DNA from: CBDCEG01 sp965215775
GTDB lineage: Bacteria; Pseudomonadota; Gammaproteobacteria; Cardiobacteriales; Ostreibacteriaceae
Direction of reading: 5' to 3'
Length of the DNA: 64,000 bases
Assembly (NCBI GenBank): GCA_965215775.1
Contig: CBDCEG010000029.1
Span: 17,948-81,947, forward strand
The notes beneath the pieces were generated by a model that was not told the origin of the DNA, made no database searches, and saw only the letters and a list, made by a program, of their open reading frames with translations. Shown here piece after piece: positions 14,771-25,135 of the stretch (its first letter is position 1; each line of letters starts with the position of its first letter). The position numbers and the translations under genes were made by a program.

Positions 14771-17161
14771 ATGAAAATAAGTAAACAATGGTTATCTGAC
14801 TTTATTTCTCTTGATGTGAAAACAGATGAGCTTTGCCAAAAACTAACTAGCTTAGGTTTAGAAGTGGATAGTTTAGATAAGGCCTGTATTGATTTCAAAG
14901 GTGTTGTTGTAGGACAAGTTGTTGAGCTTGAACCTCATCCAGATGCGGATAAATTACAAGTTGCAAAAGTAAATATAGGAGCGAAAGAAAACTTACAAAT
15001 AGTTTGTGGAGCTAAAAATATAGAACTAAATAAACTATTTCCAGTTGCTGTTATTGGAGCGGTTTTGCCAGGTAATTTTAAAATCAAAGAAACTAAACTT
15101 AGAGGAGTTTTATCTGAAGGAATGCTTTGTTCTGAAAAAGAGTTAGGTTTATCTGACTCTTCAAAAGGTCTTATGTTACTTCCTTCATCAGAAGCTTTTG
15201 TTATTGGTAATAATATTAGAGATATTTTAAACCTTGATGATGAAGTTATTGAAATTGATTTAACACCTAATCGTGGCGATTGTTTATCAGTTTTGGGTGT
15301 GGCAAGAGATTTAGCTACGGCTTATGATTTGGAATTATCTGATAAGAGTTTAATAAGTAAACTAAAACATTCTGAAACTGAGCAAGAGAGCATTAAAATT
15401 AATTTGGAAGATGATAAAGCTTGTCCGTTATATTTTGCTAGAAAAATAACAGGAATTAATAATAAAACTGAAACTCCAATTTGGATAAGTGAAAGACTAA
15501 GGCGTTCTGGGATTCGCAGTTTATCTCCAGTTGTAGATATTACAAATTATGTGATGCTTTGTTTGGGTTCGCCAATGCATGCTTTTGATGCTGATAAGGT
15601 TGATGGTGGAATTACAGTTAGGCAAGCAACTAAAGATGAGACTTTAGTTCTTTTGGATAAAAAGAAAATAAAACTAGAGCAAGATATGCTGGTAATAGCT
15701 GATGACAAGAAAGCAATCGCTTTGGCTGGAATTATGGGCGGATTAGATGCTGAAACTTCTGAAACTAGCTCAAATATTATATTGGAAAGTGCTTGGTTTG
15801 CACCTTCTGCAATTGTTGGTCGTGGAAGAAGGCTTGCTATTCAAACTGATGCTTCATATCGTTTTGAGCGAGGAGTTGATTTTGAAATTCAAGAGCAAGC
15901 AATAAATATTGCAACAAATTTGATTGTTGATATTTGTGGCGGTGAAATTTGTAAAATTAGTAAAGCAGAAAGTTCTGAAAATATACCCAAAGCTAAAGAA
16001 ATAACTTTAAACACTAAAAAACTTGATACTATTTTAGGAATAAAATTCCCTAAAAATAAAGTAGAAACTATTTTAACTAAGTTAGGTTTTAAGATTGAGG
16101 CTATTGATTCAAATAACTTCAAAGTTATTCCACCAAGCTACAGGTTTGATGTGAGTATTGAAGAGGACTTGATTGAAGAATTAATTAGAGTTTGGGGTTA
16201 TGAAAATATTCCTATTGCTATAAATAATTACAAAAATGCACCAAAACAAAATTTCAAACAAGTTGAAAAAGTAAATAATATACTGCTAAGCCAAGGTTAC
16301 AGTGAAGCTATTACATATAGTTTTATTAACAAAAAGCAAGCTTCTGACTTTAATTCAGATAAAGCTTCTTTGATTAAATTGGTCAATCCTATTTCTAAAG
16401 ATTTGGAAGTTATGCGAACTAGTTTAGTTCCTAGTTTGTTGAAAATTGCAGATTATAATAATAATAGACAGCAAAAAAACATAAAATTCTATGAATTTGG
16501 TAGTTCTTATAGCTCAACTAAAGATTCAAACTCTCAAACTGACAAATTATCCGCAATTGTAACTGGTAATGCAACACCTATGCAATGGGGTTTTAGAGAT
16601 AGAGAATTGGACTTCTTTGATATAAAAGGAGATTTAGAAACTATTTTTGCGGAAACTGGTATCTTAGATGTTGAATATAAAGCATCTAATAAAGAATTTT
16701 TACACCCAGGGCAGGGTGCAGATATCTATCAAAAAGGAAAATATATTGGTTTTATTGGGGCAATTCACCCAAATTACTTGAAAAACCTTAATTTTGATAG
16801 TAAAGTATTTGTATTTGAAATAGAAAGCAATCTTTTTGCTCCCAAAGACTTAATTGAGTTTACTGGAATTTCCAAATACCCTATAATTAGACGGGATATT
16901 TCCATTCTAATTGCTCAAGGGTTTGAGGTAAGTGATGTGATTAAGACGATAAAAGGAGCTTCTAATGACTTAGTTTACAATGTTGAGTTATTTGATGTTT
17001 ATATAGGTAGAAACATACCTAGAAAAAGCAAAAGTCTAGCGATTGCTATTTATTTGCAAGATAAGTCTAAAACACTAAAAGATGAGCAAGCGGACGAGGT
17101 TATTGATAAAATAACATTTGAATTAGAAAATAAATTTAATGCACAACTAAGGGGAAAATAA
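14771..17161 (+). CDS. pheT: Phenylalanine-tRNA ligase, beta subunit
   Basis: The 796-residue beta subunit (E. coli 795) provides tRNA recognition and editing. In order: a tRNA-binding OB fold (about 40-150, with PHPDADKLQVAKVNIG), the B5 domain, the B3/4 editing domain, a catalytic-like module, and the C-terminal ferredoxin-like anticodon-binding domain from about residue 700 (KYPIIRRDISILI). Its stop codon is immediately followed by the ihfA ATG, so ihfA is in the same operon. Confidence 0.97.
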   Translation: MKISKQWLSDFISLDVKTDELCQKLTSLGLEVDSLDKACIDFKGVVVGQVVELEPHPDADKLQVAKVNIGAKENLQIVCGAKNIELNKLFPVAVIGAVLPGNFKIKETKLRGVLSEGMLCSEKELGLSDSSKGLMLLPSSEAFVIGNNIRDILNLDDEVIEIDLTPNRGDCLSVLGVARDLATAYDLELSDKSLISKLKHSETEQESIKINLEDDKACPLYFARKITGINNKTETPIWISERLRRSGIRSLSPVVDITNYVMLCLGSPMHAFDADKVDGGITVRQATKDETLVLLDKKKIKLEQDMLVIADDKKAIALAGIMGGLDAETSETSSNIILESAWFAPSAIVGRGRRLAIQTDASYRFERGVDFEIQEQAINIATNLIVDICGGEICKISKAESSENIPKAKEITLNTKKLDTILGIKFPKNKVETILTKLGFKIEAIDSNNFKVIPPSYRFDVSIEEDLIEELIRVWGYENIPIAINNYKNAPKQNFKQVEKVNNILLSQGYSEAITYSFINKKQASDFNSDKASLIKLVNPISKDLEVMRTSLVPSLLKIADYNNNRQQKNIKFYEFGSSYSSTKDSNSQTDKLSAIVTGNATPMQWGFRDRELDFFDIKGDLETIFAETGILDVEYKASNKEFLHPGQGADIYQKGKYIGFIGAIHPNYLKNLNFDSKVFVFEIESNLFAPKDLIEFTGISKYPIIRRDISILIAQGFEVSDVIKTIKGASNDLVYNVELFDVYIGRNIPRKSKSLAIAIYLQDKSKTLKDEQADEVIDKITFELENKFNAQLRGK

Positions 17162-17482
17162 ATGAGTACTTTAACAAAAGCTGAAATAGTAGAAAATGTA
17201 TCTAATGAAACAGGATTATCTCTTGAAAAAGTAAACCTAATCGTTGAAGAGTCTTTGGAAGAAATTAAGTGTTCACTAGAAAGTGGTGAAAATGTAAGGA
17301 TTTCTGGATTTGGTAACTTTTTACTTATAGATAAAAAAGCAAGACCTGGACGAAATCCAAATACAGGAGAAGAGAAAACAATTGATGCGCGTAGAGTTGT
17401 TAGCTTTAAAACTGGTCAAAAACTAAAAACTAGAGTTGCTAGTCCTAAAAAAGCAAAGAAAACTAGAAAAACAAAAAAATAA
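17162..17482 (+). CDS. ihfA: Integration host factor, alpha subunit
   Basis: IHF-alpha pairs with IHF-beta to bend DNA at specific sites in replication, recombination and transcription. The 106-residue protein shows the HU/IHF fold, with GFGNF and the DNA-intercalating tip RPGRNPNTG. The position right after pheT is the classical gammaproteobacterial order and supports IHF rather than HU. The last 18 residues are unusually Lys/Arg-rich and would add non-specific DNA affinity. Confidence 0.95.
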   Translation: MSTLTKAEIVENVSNETGLSLEKVNLIVEESLEEIKCSLESGENVRISGFGNFLLIDKKARPGRNPNTGEEKTIDARRVVSFKTGQKLKTRVASPKKAKKTRKTKK

Positions 17483-17527
17483 GTAAAAAATAAATATATA
17501 AAAAAGTAAGTTAAAAAATATTAGAAT

Positions 17528-17561
17528 GACCTCAAAATTTATTGTTTTGAGGTTGTTTCAT
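17528..17561 (+). terminator. Terminator after ihfA
   Basis: ACCTCAAAA and TTTTGAGGT (8-9 pairs, 17529-17553) enclose a seven-base loop, followed by TGTTTCATATTTTT. It sits 46 bases after the ihfA stop and should end the pheST-ihfA transcript before proB. Confidence 0.7.
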
Positions 17562-17661
17562 ATTTTTAATATTTTTTATAGTAAGCTTGCCTTAAGGCAA
17601 CTATAACTCAGCAATAAATTAGTAACAAATCAAGTTATTTTCTAATGAAAATACAAAACAA

Positions 17662-18819
17662 ATGACCAGCAATAACGCAACTAATATTCAAAATCAAATA
17701 CAAAAAGTCATAAACTCAGAAATTTGGGTTATAAAAGTTGGCACAGCAATTTTAACAAATCAAGATAATAGTGTAGATAAAAATATAATTAATAGTTGGG
17801 CAAAACAAATTCAACAATTAATGCTTTCAGGTAAAAAGGTTATTTTGGTTTCATCAGGTGCAATTGCAGCAGGAATGCAAAAACTAGGTTGGGAAAATAA
17901 ACCTACGGAGTTAGCCAAAAAACAAGCTGCTGCTTCAGTTGGGCAAGTCGTTTTAGCAAATGTTTATCAGCAAGTTTTTGAAAAATATAATATTCAAACC
18001 TCACAAATATTACTTACACATGATGATGCAGCGGACAGAAAACGATATTTGAATATAAGAGGAACAATTAATTCACTTTTAGAAAATAATATACTTCCGA
18101 TTGTAAATGAAAATGACACCGTTTCATTTGAAGAAATTAGATTTGGTGATAATGATAACTTGGGTGCACTTGTTGCTAATTTAGTAAATGCAGGGCTTTA
18201 TATTATTTTGACCGATCAAAATGGAATTTATAATAAAGATCCAAGGTCTAATAATAATGCAAAACTAATCAAATTTGATTATCCTGAAAACAACGAGTTA
18301 GATAGCTATATTGGAAGCTCTAAATCTAAGCTTGGCTCAGGAGGTATGCTTACAAAAATCCAAGCTGCAAGAAAAGCACTTAATTCTGGAACAACAACAA
18401 TAATAACTCATGGAAAAAAAGAAAATTGCATTTTAAATATTGCAAATAATTCATTTGTAGGAACTGTTTTATATGCCAAAAACTGCATAACTTCTAGAAA
18501 GCAATGGTTGGGAAGTTTATTACAAACAAAAGGAAGTTTGGTTATTGATAATGGTGCAACAAAAGCACTTTGTAATGATAATAAAAGCTTGCTTGCCGTG
18601 GGTATTATAAGTGTAAAAGGAGATTTTTTGCGTGGTGAAATTGTTTCAATATTTAACGATAAAAAAATAGAAATAGCAAAAGGAATTTGTAATTATAGTA
18701 GTAGTGAAGTCAAAATGCTAAAAGGTGTTTTAAGTAAAGATATTAGTAAAATACTAGGTTATACTTTAGAAAAAGATATTATCCATAGGGATAATTTGAT
18801 TTTAACTAATTTAGCTTAA
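17662..18819 (+). CDS. proB: Glutamate 5-kinase
   Basis: ProB phosphorylates glutamate, the first step of proline synthesis. The amino-acid-kinase domain covers about residues 20-270 (VIKVGTAIL, SSGAIAAGM, VNENDTVSFEEIRFGDNDNLGA, LTDQNGIYNKDPRSN, GSGGMLTKIQAA). A C-terminal PUA domain (about 290-380) is present as in other 367-residue-type enzymes. There is an N-terminal extension of about 15 residues. No Shine-Dalgarno sequence is visible. A six-codon reading frame (17645-17665) ends in an ATGA overlap with the start and might couple translation. proA is not in the window. Confidence 0.95.
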   Translation: MTSNNATNIQNQIQKVINSEIWVIKVGTAILTNQDNSVDKNIINSWAKQIQQLMLSGKKVILVSSGAIAAGMQKLGWENKPTELAKKQAAASVGQVVLANVYQQVFEKYNIQTSQILLTHDDAADRKRYLNIRGTINSLLENNILPIVNENDTVSFEEIRFGDNDNLGALVANLVNAGLYIILTDQNGIYNKDPRSNNNAKLIKFDYPENNELDSYIGSSKSKLGSGGMLTKIQAARKALNSGTTTIITHGKKENCILNIANNSFVGTVLYAKNCITSRKQWLGSLLQTKGSLVIDNGATKALCNDNKSLLAVGIISVKGDFLRGEIVSIFNDKKIEIAKGICNYSSSEVKMLKGVLSKDISKILGYTLEKDIIHRDNLILTNLA

Positions 18820-18870
18820 TAAGTTAAAATAACTATAATAATTATTAATTAGACAAAAAAAGAGAATAAA

Positions 18871-20277
18871 ATGATAACAAGATTTCCCCCATCACCGACA
18901 GGTGATTTACATATTGGTGGTGTAAGAACTGCTTTATATAGTTGGTTAATGACTCAAAAAAATAAAGGTAAATTTATTTTAAGAATTGAGGATACTGATA
19001 CTAAAAGAGAAAAAGAAAATGCAGTTGCTGGAATTATTGAAGGCTTAAACTGGCTAGGGCTTAGTTATGATGAAGGTCCTATTTTTCAAACAGATAGATT
19101 TGATAGATATAAAGAAGTTATAAATCAATTGCTTGTAGAAGATAAAGCTTATTATTGCTATTGCTCTAAAGAAAAGTTGGAAGAAGTCAGAAATCAACAA
19201 ATGAAAGATAAGCAAAAGCCAAAATATAATGGTTGTTGCAGAAATAAATCTAATGCCAAAGCAGAAGCTGAGCAAAATGGGATAAAACCAGTAGTTAGAT
19301 TTAAAAATCCTTTAGATGGAATAGTTTCTTGGAGTGATTTGGTGCATGGTGAAATTAAAATATCAAACGCAGAATTAGATGATTTGATAATTGAACGCTC
19401 AGATGGAACTCCTACTTATAATCTTTGTGTAGTTGTTGATGATGTAGATATGAAAATGACGCATATTATTCGTGGCGATGACCATATAAATAATACTCCA
19501 AGACAAATAAACATATTTGAAGCTTTGGGGCAAGAAATACCTTTTTACGGTCATGTTGGTATGATTTTAGGTGATGATGGGAAAAGGCTCTCAAAACGCC
19601 ATGGAGCGGCAGGAGTTTTGGAATATCGTGAAGCAGGATATTTACCAAAAGCAGTTTTAAATTATTTAGTTCGTTTAGGTTGGTCATATAAAGATAAGGA
19701 GATTTTTTCAATTGATGAAATGATTGATTTATTTGATATAAAAGATGTAAATAAAGCTGCATCAACATTCAATACTGAAAAGCTTAACTGGTTAAATCAG
19801 CAATATATCAAAGAAACACCAGCTGATAAATTAGTTGATGATTTGAAATATCAATTTGATAAATTAAATATTAATATTGCAAATTTTGATTTGACAAAAG
19901 TTATTGTTCATTACGCAGAAAGAGCTAAAACACTAAAAGAAATGGCAGAGCAAACCTCATGGCTTTTTGAAGAAGTAACAGAGTATCCAGCTAAACAAGC
20001 AAAAAAAGCATTTCATAATGAAGCAAAAATATACTTAGAAGCAGTATTAGGAAAGTTAGAAAAGTTAGAAAGTTTAACTTGGAAGCAAGAAGAGTTACAT
20101 ACCGTTATAACATCTACGGTAGAAGAGTTTGAAGTTGGTTTTGGTAAAGTTGGCATGCCTGTTAGATTAGCTTTAACTGGTGGTAAACCAAGCCCTGGCT
20201 TAGATGACATTATGCTTTTACTTGGTAAAGATAAAACTATAAAAGCACTTACAAATGCTATTTCATTTTTGAACTAA
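18871..20277 (+). CDS. gltX: Glutamate-tRNA ligase
   Basis: GltX charges tRNA-Glu. The 468-residue protein (E. coli 471) has the class I HIGH-type motif HIGG in PSPTGDLHIGGVRTALY near the N-terminus and the KMSKS-type motif KRLSKRHGA near residue 240. The C-terminal half is the helical anticodon-binding domain. It stands alone between proB and lptF, all on the plus strand. Whether it is discriminating (Glu only) cannot be read from the sequence. Confidence 0.96.
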   Translation: MITRFPPSPTGDLHIGGVRTALYSWLMTQKNKGKFILRIEDTDTKREKENAVAGIIEGLNWLGLSYDEGPIFQTDRFDRYKEVINQLLVEDKAYYCYCSKEKLEEVRNQQMKDKQKPKYNGCCRNKSNAKAEAEQNGIKPVVRFKNPLDGIVSWSDLVHGEIKISNAELDDLIIERSDGTPTYNLCVVVDDVDMKMTHIIRGDDHINNTPRQINIFEALGQEIPFYGHVGMILGDDGKRLSKRHGAAGVLEYREAGYLPKAVLNYLVRLGWSYKDKEIFSIDEMIDLFDIKDVNKAASTFNTEKLNWLNQQYIKETPADKLVDDLKYQFDKLNINIANFDLTKVIVHYAERAKTLKEMAEQTSWLFEEVTEYPAKQAKKAFHNEAKIYLEAVLGKLEKLESLTWKQEELHTVITSTVEEFEVGFGKVGMPVRLALTGGKPSPGLDDIMLLLGKDKTIKALTNAISFLN

Positions 20278-20298
20278 TTTGTTTGAAATAAACTTATA

Positions 20299-21348
20299 AT
20301 GAAGCAAATAAAAAAACATATAGTTACTGAAGTTATCTCTGTTTTTTTTGCAGTTATTGCAATACTTATTTTAATAATGGTAAGTTTTCAGTTTGCCAAA
20401 TTATTAGCTATGGCGGCAAGTGGTAAAATTGTTGGCTCAGCTATATTTAAATTAGTTGCTTTAAATACTATAAGTTTATTTGTTTTACTTACACCATTTG
20501 CATTTTTTATTGCTTGCTTAATTACACTTTCTAAATTTGCAAGTGATAATGAGCTAATTGCAATGAAATCAGTAGGTCATAGTAATTTTGATACAATAAA
20601 AGCACTATTAATTGTTGCGATTCCACTAGCATTTTTAGTTATTTATTTAACTTTATTTATGTTGCCACAGTCATATTCTCTGTCTCAAAAGCTCACAGAT
20701 CAGGCAAAAAAAGAGTCTGAAATTTCTTTTTTACAACCAGGAAACTTTAGAACAATAGGTAGCAAAACAGTTTTGTTTGTGGCTGATATTAATGATAAAA
20801 AATTCACTAGATTTTTTGTTTGGCAAAAAGATAAAAAAGGCGAAGCAATAACTATTGCAAAAACAGGTGAGCAAAAATATATAAAAGATGACCGTTATAT
20901 TGAGTTACAATCGGGCACTAGATTTGCTGAAGATAAATCTAAAAAAACAACTGCTTTAATGATTTTCGATAAACTATTATTACTGCTTCCAGAGGTGAAG
21001 AAAACCACTAGGAAACAGAAGCTAAAATCTGTTCCAACATCAGTTTTACTAAAAAATAAAACCCTTAGCAATAGAATTGAGTTTCAGCGGCGAATATCAC
21101 CTGCAATTTCTATAATTTTATTATCAATTTTTGTGGTGTTTTTAGTTCAATTTAACCCAAGAGAAAGTAGCCGTGGTAGGTTTATAATTGCAGTTTTAAT
21201 ATATGTTATTTATAGTAATTCACAATATATATTGCAGGTGTTAATTGAAAAAAATGGTCTGCCGATTTTCCCAGGTGTTTATTTATCACATATAATATTT
21301 GGGGCTATTATTTTAATTTGGTTGGGACTTAAAAAAGGTAAAAATTAA
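20299..21348 (+). CDS. lptF: LPS export ABC transporter permease LptF
   Basis: LptF with LptG forms the inner-membrane channel of the LptB2FGC machine that extracts LPS for transport to the outer membrane. The 349-residue protein has the YjgP/YjgQ layout: three N-terminal membrane segments, a periplasmic beta-jellyroll domain (about 130-245) and three C-terminal segments. FQRRISPAISIILLSIFVV near the second membrane block is typical. lptG follows nine bases later, the usual pair. Confidence 0.93.
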   Translation: MKQIKKHIVTEVISVFFAVIAILILIMVSFQFAKLLAMAASGKIVGSAIFKLVALNTISLFVLLTPFAFFIACLITLSKFASDNELIAMKSVGHSNFDTIKALLIVAIPLAFLVIYLTLFMLPQSYSLSQKLTDQAKKESEISFLQPGNFRTIGSKTVLFVADINDKKFTRFFVWQKDKKGEAITIAKTGEQKYIKDDRYIELQSGTRFAEDKSKKTTALMIFDKLLLLLPEVKKTTRKQKLKSVPTSVLLKNKTLSNRIEFQRRISPAISIILLSIFVVFLVQFNPRESSRGRFIIAVLIYVIYSNSQYILQVLIEKNGLPIFPGVYLSHIIFGAIILIWLGLKKGKN

Positions 21349-21357
21349 TAGTTTATT

Positions 21358-22431
21358 ATGATTAAAAAAGTAGATATATACATAATTAAAACAATTCTTA
21401 GCACTGTTTTTGTGGTGTTATTTTCACTGCTAGCAATTGATATGCTTGGGAAAATTCTAGAAGAAGCTGATATTTTAGGTGATAAAAATTATACATTTAC
21501 AAAGTTAATAACTTTTGTTTTTGCTTTAGTTCCACTTCGTTTGGTGAATTTTTTCCCAATTAGCTTGATGATTGGCTCAATTATGGGGCTTGGTAAGCTT
21601 TCCTCAAGCAGTGAGCTTGTTGTTATGCTTTCTTCAGGTGTTTCTAGGTTTAGAATTGGTGTTGTTGGTGTTACTTTATCAATTTTTTTAGGTTTATTAT
21701 CTTTGTTAATCGTTGAGTATATTGGCTCTCCACTAAATACATATGCTTATAATATGCGTGCTGAGGCGTTAAATAAAGTTAGTGAAACTAGAAAAGGAAA
21801 TATTTGGGTAGCTGATGGTAATAGCTTTGTGCAAATAAAAGGTGTGCAAGCTGATGGTAGTTTTAAGAATGTTTCTATTTACACTCTTGATAAAGATATG
21901 AAATTAAAGAATATTAAGGTTGTAAAAAAAGTAGAGTTTATTGATAAAGAGTGGGTTTTGTTAGGGGTTACAAATAAAACAATATCTAAAGACAATTTTA
22001 AAATAACAAAAACAAAAAAAGAACTATGGAAAAATAACCTAGATAAATCAATTTTAACCTTATTAGTTTCAGACCCAACAGAATTATCAGTTAGAGAGTT
22101 GAATAAATTCATTAAATATCAACAAGCAAATAAAATAAAGCCAACTAACTTTTTATTAGTTTTGTGGCAAAGACTTTTAATTCCAATAACAGCTGGAGTT
22201 ATGTTTTTATTAGCTTTCCCTTTTTCATTTAGCTCACAAAGAAACAGTAACCAAGGTCGTAAATTATTTATTGGTATTTTACTAGGTCTTATTTATTATA
22301 TTTCTTACTCTAGTATTTCTAACTTTGTTATTTTAACAGGCGTCTCCGCTGCTTTAGGTGCTTTCTTACCTATTATTATATTTTTATTTATTAGCTTTAT
22401 ATTACTAAAATTTTATAATTTCCCGAGTTGA
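21358..22431 (+). CDS. lptG: LPS export ABC transporter permease LptG
   Basis: The partner of LptF, 357 residues (E. coli 360), with the same arrangement: membrane segments at about 13-33, 55-80 and 100-120, a periplasmic domain (about 125-260), then three further membrane segments to the C-terminus. The order lptF-lptG and the N-terminal VDIYIIKTILSTVFVVL support the call. It converges on pcnB; I saw no clear terminator in the 134 bases between them. Confidence 0.93.
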   Translation: MIKKVDIYIIKTILSTVFVVLFSLLAIDMLGKILEEADILGDKNYTFTKLITFVFALVPLRLVNFFPISLMIGSIMGLGKLSSSSELVVMLSSGVSRFRIGVVGVTLSIFLGLLSLLIVEYIGSPLNTYAYNMRAEALNKVSETRKGNIWVADGNSFVQIKGVQADGSFKNVSIYTLDKDMKLKNIKVVKKVEFIDKEWVLLGVTNKTISKDNFKITKTKKELWKNNLDKSILTLLVSDPTELSVRELNKFIKYQQANKIKPTNFLLVLWQRLLIPITAGVMFLLAFPFSFSSQRNSNQGRKLFIGILLGLIYYISYSSISNFVILTGVSAALGAFLPIIIFLFISFILLKFYNFPS

Positions 22432-22565
22432 TAGTTTAGTAAGCAAAAAATAGCTCTAGTTAAGATTTATAATCTGATAATAAGTAATAATTTTATGTAC
22501 TAATGGAATATTCTTTACAGTGTTATATTTGTGCAATTAAATGATTCTAAATACTTATTTATTTA

Positions 22566-23810
22566 CTATTTGTTAGTTTTACTATAAGTTTTATACAGCT
22601 TAAGGGCTTTTTGTGGGTTATTTTGAGCTTCAACCCAAACTTTGTAGTAATTTGTTAGTTTCTTCTCGCCAGCTTGTAAGCGGATTTCTAAAAAGTCAAA
22701 ACTAGCTCTAAATCGTTTGTTAAAAAGAATTGATTGTATTCTTTTTTTATTAATATCTCCTGTTAATCTAACTTGCATTGTCCAAATATTTCTAATAAAA
22801 GTTTTATGTCTATTTGGAATAACTATTAATTCATTAGATAAAGAAAAAGTCTCTGAAATTGAATCGTGCATTGAGACATACCAATCTTTTTCTATTAGTG
22901 ATTTTTTATAAATTTCTAAATAAACAGCCCACAAAAATACTGCGTATATGAAGCCAATTGTTGCAGGTTTACCTTGTTGTAAGCGGTTATCAGTGTTTTT
23001 TAGAGCAATTTTAATTAACTTTTTAAATCGTTTTTGCTGTTTTGGATTTGCTTCTTTTATTGCATTTTTTGTTGGTAAAAACATAGTTTCAAATAAACCA
23101 TATTTTTTTAAGTTTTTAAATGATGCAAAAGCATGACCAGACATAAAGAATTTTTCTATTTCATCAGATATTCTAGCTTTTGGAACATTAGCTAATAAGT
23201 ATTTTTGTTTTTTTATTTGTTTTTTTGTTTCTTCTTCTACGCTCATATCAAGTTTAGAAACAAATCTAACTGCTCGTAACATTCTAACAGGATCTTCTTT
23301 GTATCTATCTTTTGCATTTCCTATAATTCTAAGAATTGAATTTTGCAAGTCTTCCATTCCACCTACAAAATCATAAATAGTATTGTTAAATATGTTGTAA
23401 TATAAAGCATTAATTGTAAAGTCTCGTCTAAAAACATCAGTTTCCATATTTCCAAAAATATTTTGATTTAAGACTCTACCTTTGTTATCAGTTTCACCTT
23501 TGTCAAGTGAGCGAAAAGTTGCAACCTCAACAATATTTCTACCAAAATAAATATGTGCCAATCTAAATCTTTTACCAATAAGCCTACAGTTTTTAAAAAC
23601 TGCTCTTATTTGCTCAGGAGTGGCATTAGTTACAACATCAAAATCTTTAGGGACTTTATCCAAAAGTAAATCACGAATACAGCCGCCGACAATATAAGCA
23701 TCATAACCAGCTTTATCCAAGCCAGTTAGAACCTTTATTAAATAAGAAGGTAATTGTTTCTTTGATAGTTTATGTTCTTTTTTAGAGTATTTTTTTAATT
23801 TATTTTTCAA
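22566..23810 (-). CDS. pcnB: Poly(A) polymerase I / CCA-adding-like nucleotidyltransferase
   Basis: PcnB adds 3' poly(A) tails that mark RNA for decay. The nucleotidyltransferase core shows VGGCIRDLLLDKVPKDFDVVTNA (about residues 41-63) with the two metal-binding aspartates. The RNA-binding motifs RRDFTINALYYN and RYKEDPVRMLRAVRFVSKL follow. Length 414 is slightly below E. coli's 465. The conserved C-terminal extension beyond the tRNA CCA-enzyme core and the Lys/Arg-rich N-terminus favour PcnB over a CCA enzyme. The start appears to be TTG at 23808-23810, because no ATG occurs before the conserved domain. Confidence 0.88.
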   Translation of the reverse strand: MKNKLKKYSKKEHKLSKKQLPSYLIKVLTGLDKAGYDAYIVGGCIRDLLLDKVPKDFDVVTNATPEQIRAVFKNCRLIGKRFRLAHIYFGRNIVEVATFRSLDKGETDNKGRVLNQNIFGNMETDVFRRDFTINALYYNIFNNTIYDFVGGMEDLQNSILRIIGNAKDRYKEDPVRMLRAVRFVSKLDMSVEEETKKQIKKQKYLLANVPKARISDEIEKFFMSGHAFASFKNLKKYGLFETMFLPTKNAIKEANPKQQKRFKKLIKIALKNTDNRLQQGKPATIGFIYAVFLWAVYLEIYKKSLIEKDWYVSMHDSISETFSLSNELIVIPNRHKTFIRNIWTMQVRLTGDINKKRIQSILFNKRFRASFDFLEIRLQAGEKKLTNYYKVWVEAQNNPQKALKLYKTYSKTNK

Positions 23811-23824
23811 AGTTATTCTCAGGT

Positions 23825-25102
23825 TTATTTTTTATTTATTTGTTGTTTTAAATTTGGTTGTTGGCTTTTTCTAATTAACTTTCCAATTGTAGTTCCTTGA
23901 ATTAAAATAGAAAACACTACGCAAGCATAAGTCATTGTTAGTAAAATATCTCTAGCATCACCTTTGGGTAAGCTAAGTGCCATAGCAACTGAAAGTCCGC
24001 CACGAAGACCTCCCCAAGTCATTATTCTAATAACATATGGGCTGAAGTTTCTACGCTTTTTAAGAAAAGTTATTGGCAGTGAAACGGCTATAAACCTTGC
24101 AAATAAAACTAAAATAATAGCAGCAATTGAAGCTAAAATTAAATCACTTCCAAGTGGTAAAACTAACATTTCTAAACCAATTAAAACAAATAAAATACTA
24201 TTTAATATTTCATCAATTAATTCCCAAAAAATATCTAAATATTTTCTAGTTTGCTCAGTCATTGCCTTTTCACGACCATGATTTCCAATCATAAGACCAG
24301 CTATTACAATTGCTAAAGGTCCTGAAACATGAATTAATTCCGCAAGTTCGTAACCTCCAATAACTAAGGCAATTGTAACTAATATTTCAACATGATAATC
24401 ATCAATTCTTTCTAAGATTTTATAGCAAATATAACCAATAACAAAGCCGTATAAAACTCCGCCAATAGCTTCTTCTATAAAAAATAAAGCAATATGTTTT
24501 GGGTCAATATGAATGTTTCCAGTTTCTTGCAATTGCGATAACATACCAAGTAAAAGCACAAATAAAACATAACCAACGCCATCATTAAATAATGATTCAC
24601 CAGTTACTTTTATCTCTAAAGTTTTGGGTGCACCTGCTTTTTTGAGGATAGCCAAAACGGCGATAGGGTCTGTTGGAGAAATTAATGCTCCAAATATTAA
24701 GCAATATAGAAAATGAAGCTCAAGGTTAAGTATTTGCAGTAAATAATAAGTCATAACTGCAACTAAAAAAATTGAAATTATAACTCCAGCTGTTGCTAAA
24801 GTAAGTATAGTTACTAATCTTTGCTTTAAATCATTTACATTAATATGCAAAGCTCCAGCAAATAATAATGCACTTAACATTCCATGCATTAAAGCTTCGT
24901 TGAAATTGATATTTTGTGCGATTTTAATAGCCAAACTTGTATCAACCAGCCCCATTCCTTTTAAAACAAGCAAAACAATAGAAAGCACCAAAGCAATAAC
25001 CATAACTCCAATAGTTGTTGGTAGCTTTAAGTAATGATAGTTAAAAATAGAAAAGCCAGCTGATAAAGCTAGAATTATTGCAATAATATCTGAAATATTC
25101 AT
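23825..25102 (-). CDS. CPA1-family Na+/H+ antiporter (NhaP-like)
   Basis: A 425-residue inner-membrane exchanger with about 12 hydrophobic segments. Family marks include GALISPTDPIAVLAILKKAG, the ion-binding Asn-Asp in GESLFNDGVGYV, and GGLRGGLSVAMALSLP near the C-terminus. It should exchange cations, probably Na+, for protons. The exact cation and subfamily are unknown. It ends 14 bases before pcnB on the same strand. It is the second Na+/H+ antiporter in the window, unrelated in sequence to NhaA. Confidence 0.9.
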   Translation of the reverse strand: MNISDIIAIILALSAGFSIFNYHYLKLPTTIGVMVIALVLSIVLLVLKGMGLVDTSLAIKIAQNINFNEALMHGMLSALLFAGALHINVNDLKQRLVTILTLATAGVIISIFLVAVMTYYLLQILNLELHFLYCLIFGALISPTDPIAVLAILKKAGAPKTLEIKVTGESLFNDGVGYVLFVLLLGMLSQLQETGNIHIDPKHIALFFIEEAIGGVLYGFVIGYICYKILERIDDYHVEILVTIALVIGGYELAELIHVSGPLAIVIAGLMIGNHGREKAMTEQTRKYLDIFWELIDEILNSILFVLIGLEMLVLPLGSDLILASIAAIILVLFARFIAVSLPITFLKKRRNFSPYVIRIMTWGGLRGGLSVAMALSLPKGDARDILLTMTYACVVFSILIQGTTIGKLIRKSQQPNLKQQINKK

Positions 25103-25135
25103 AAAAATAAAATTTTAGTTAGCTTTGATTTATAG

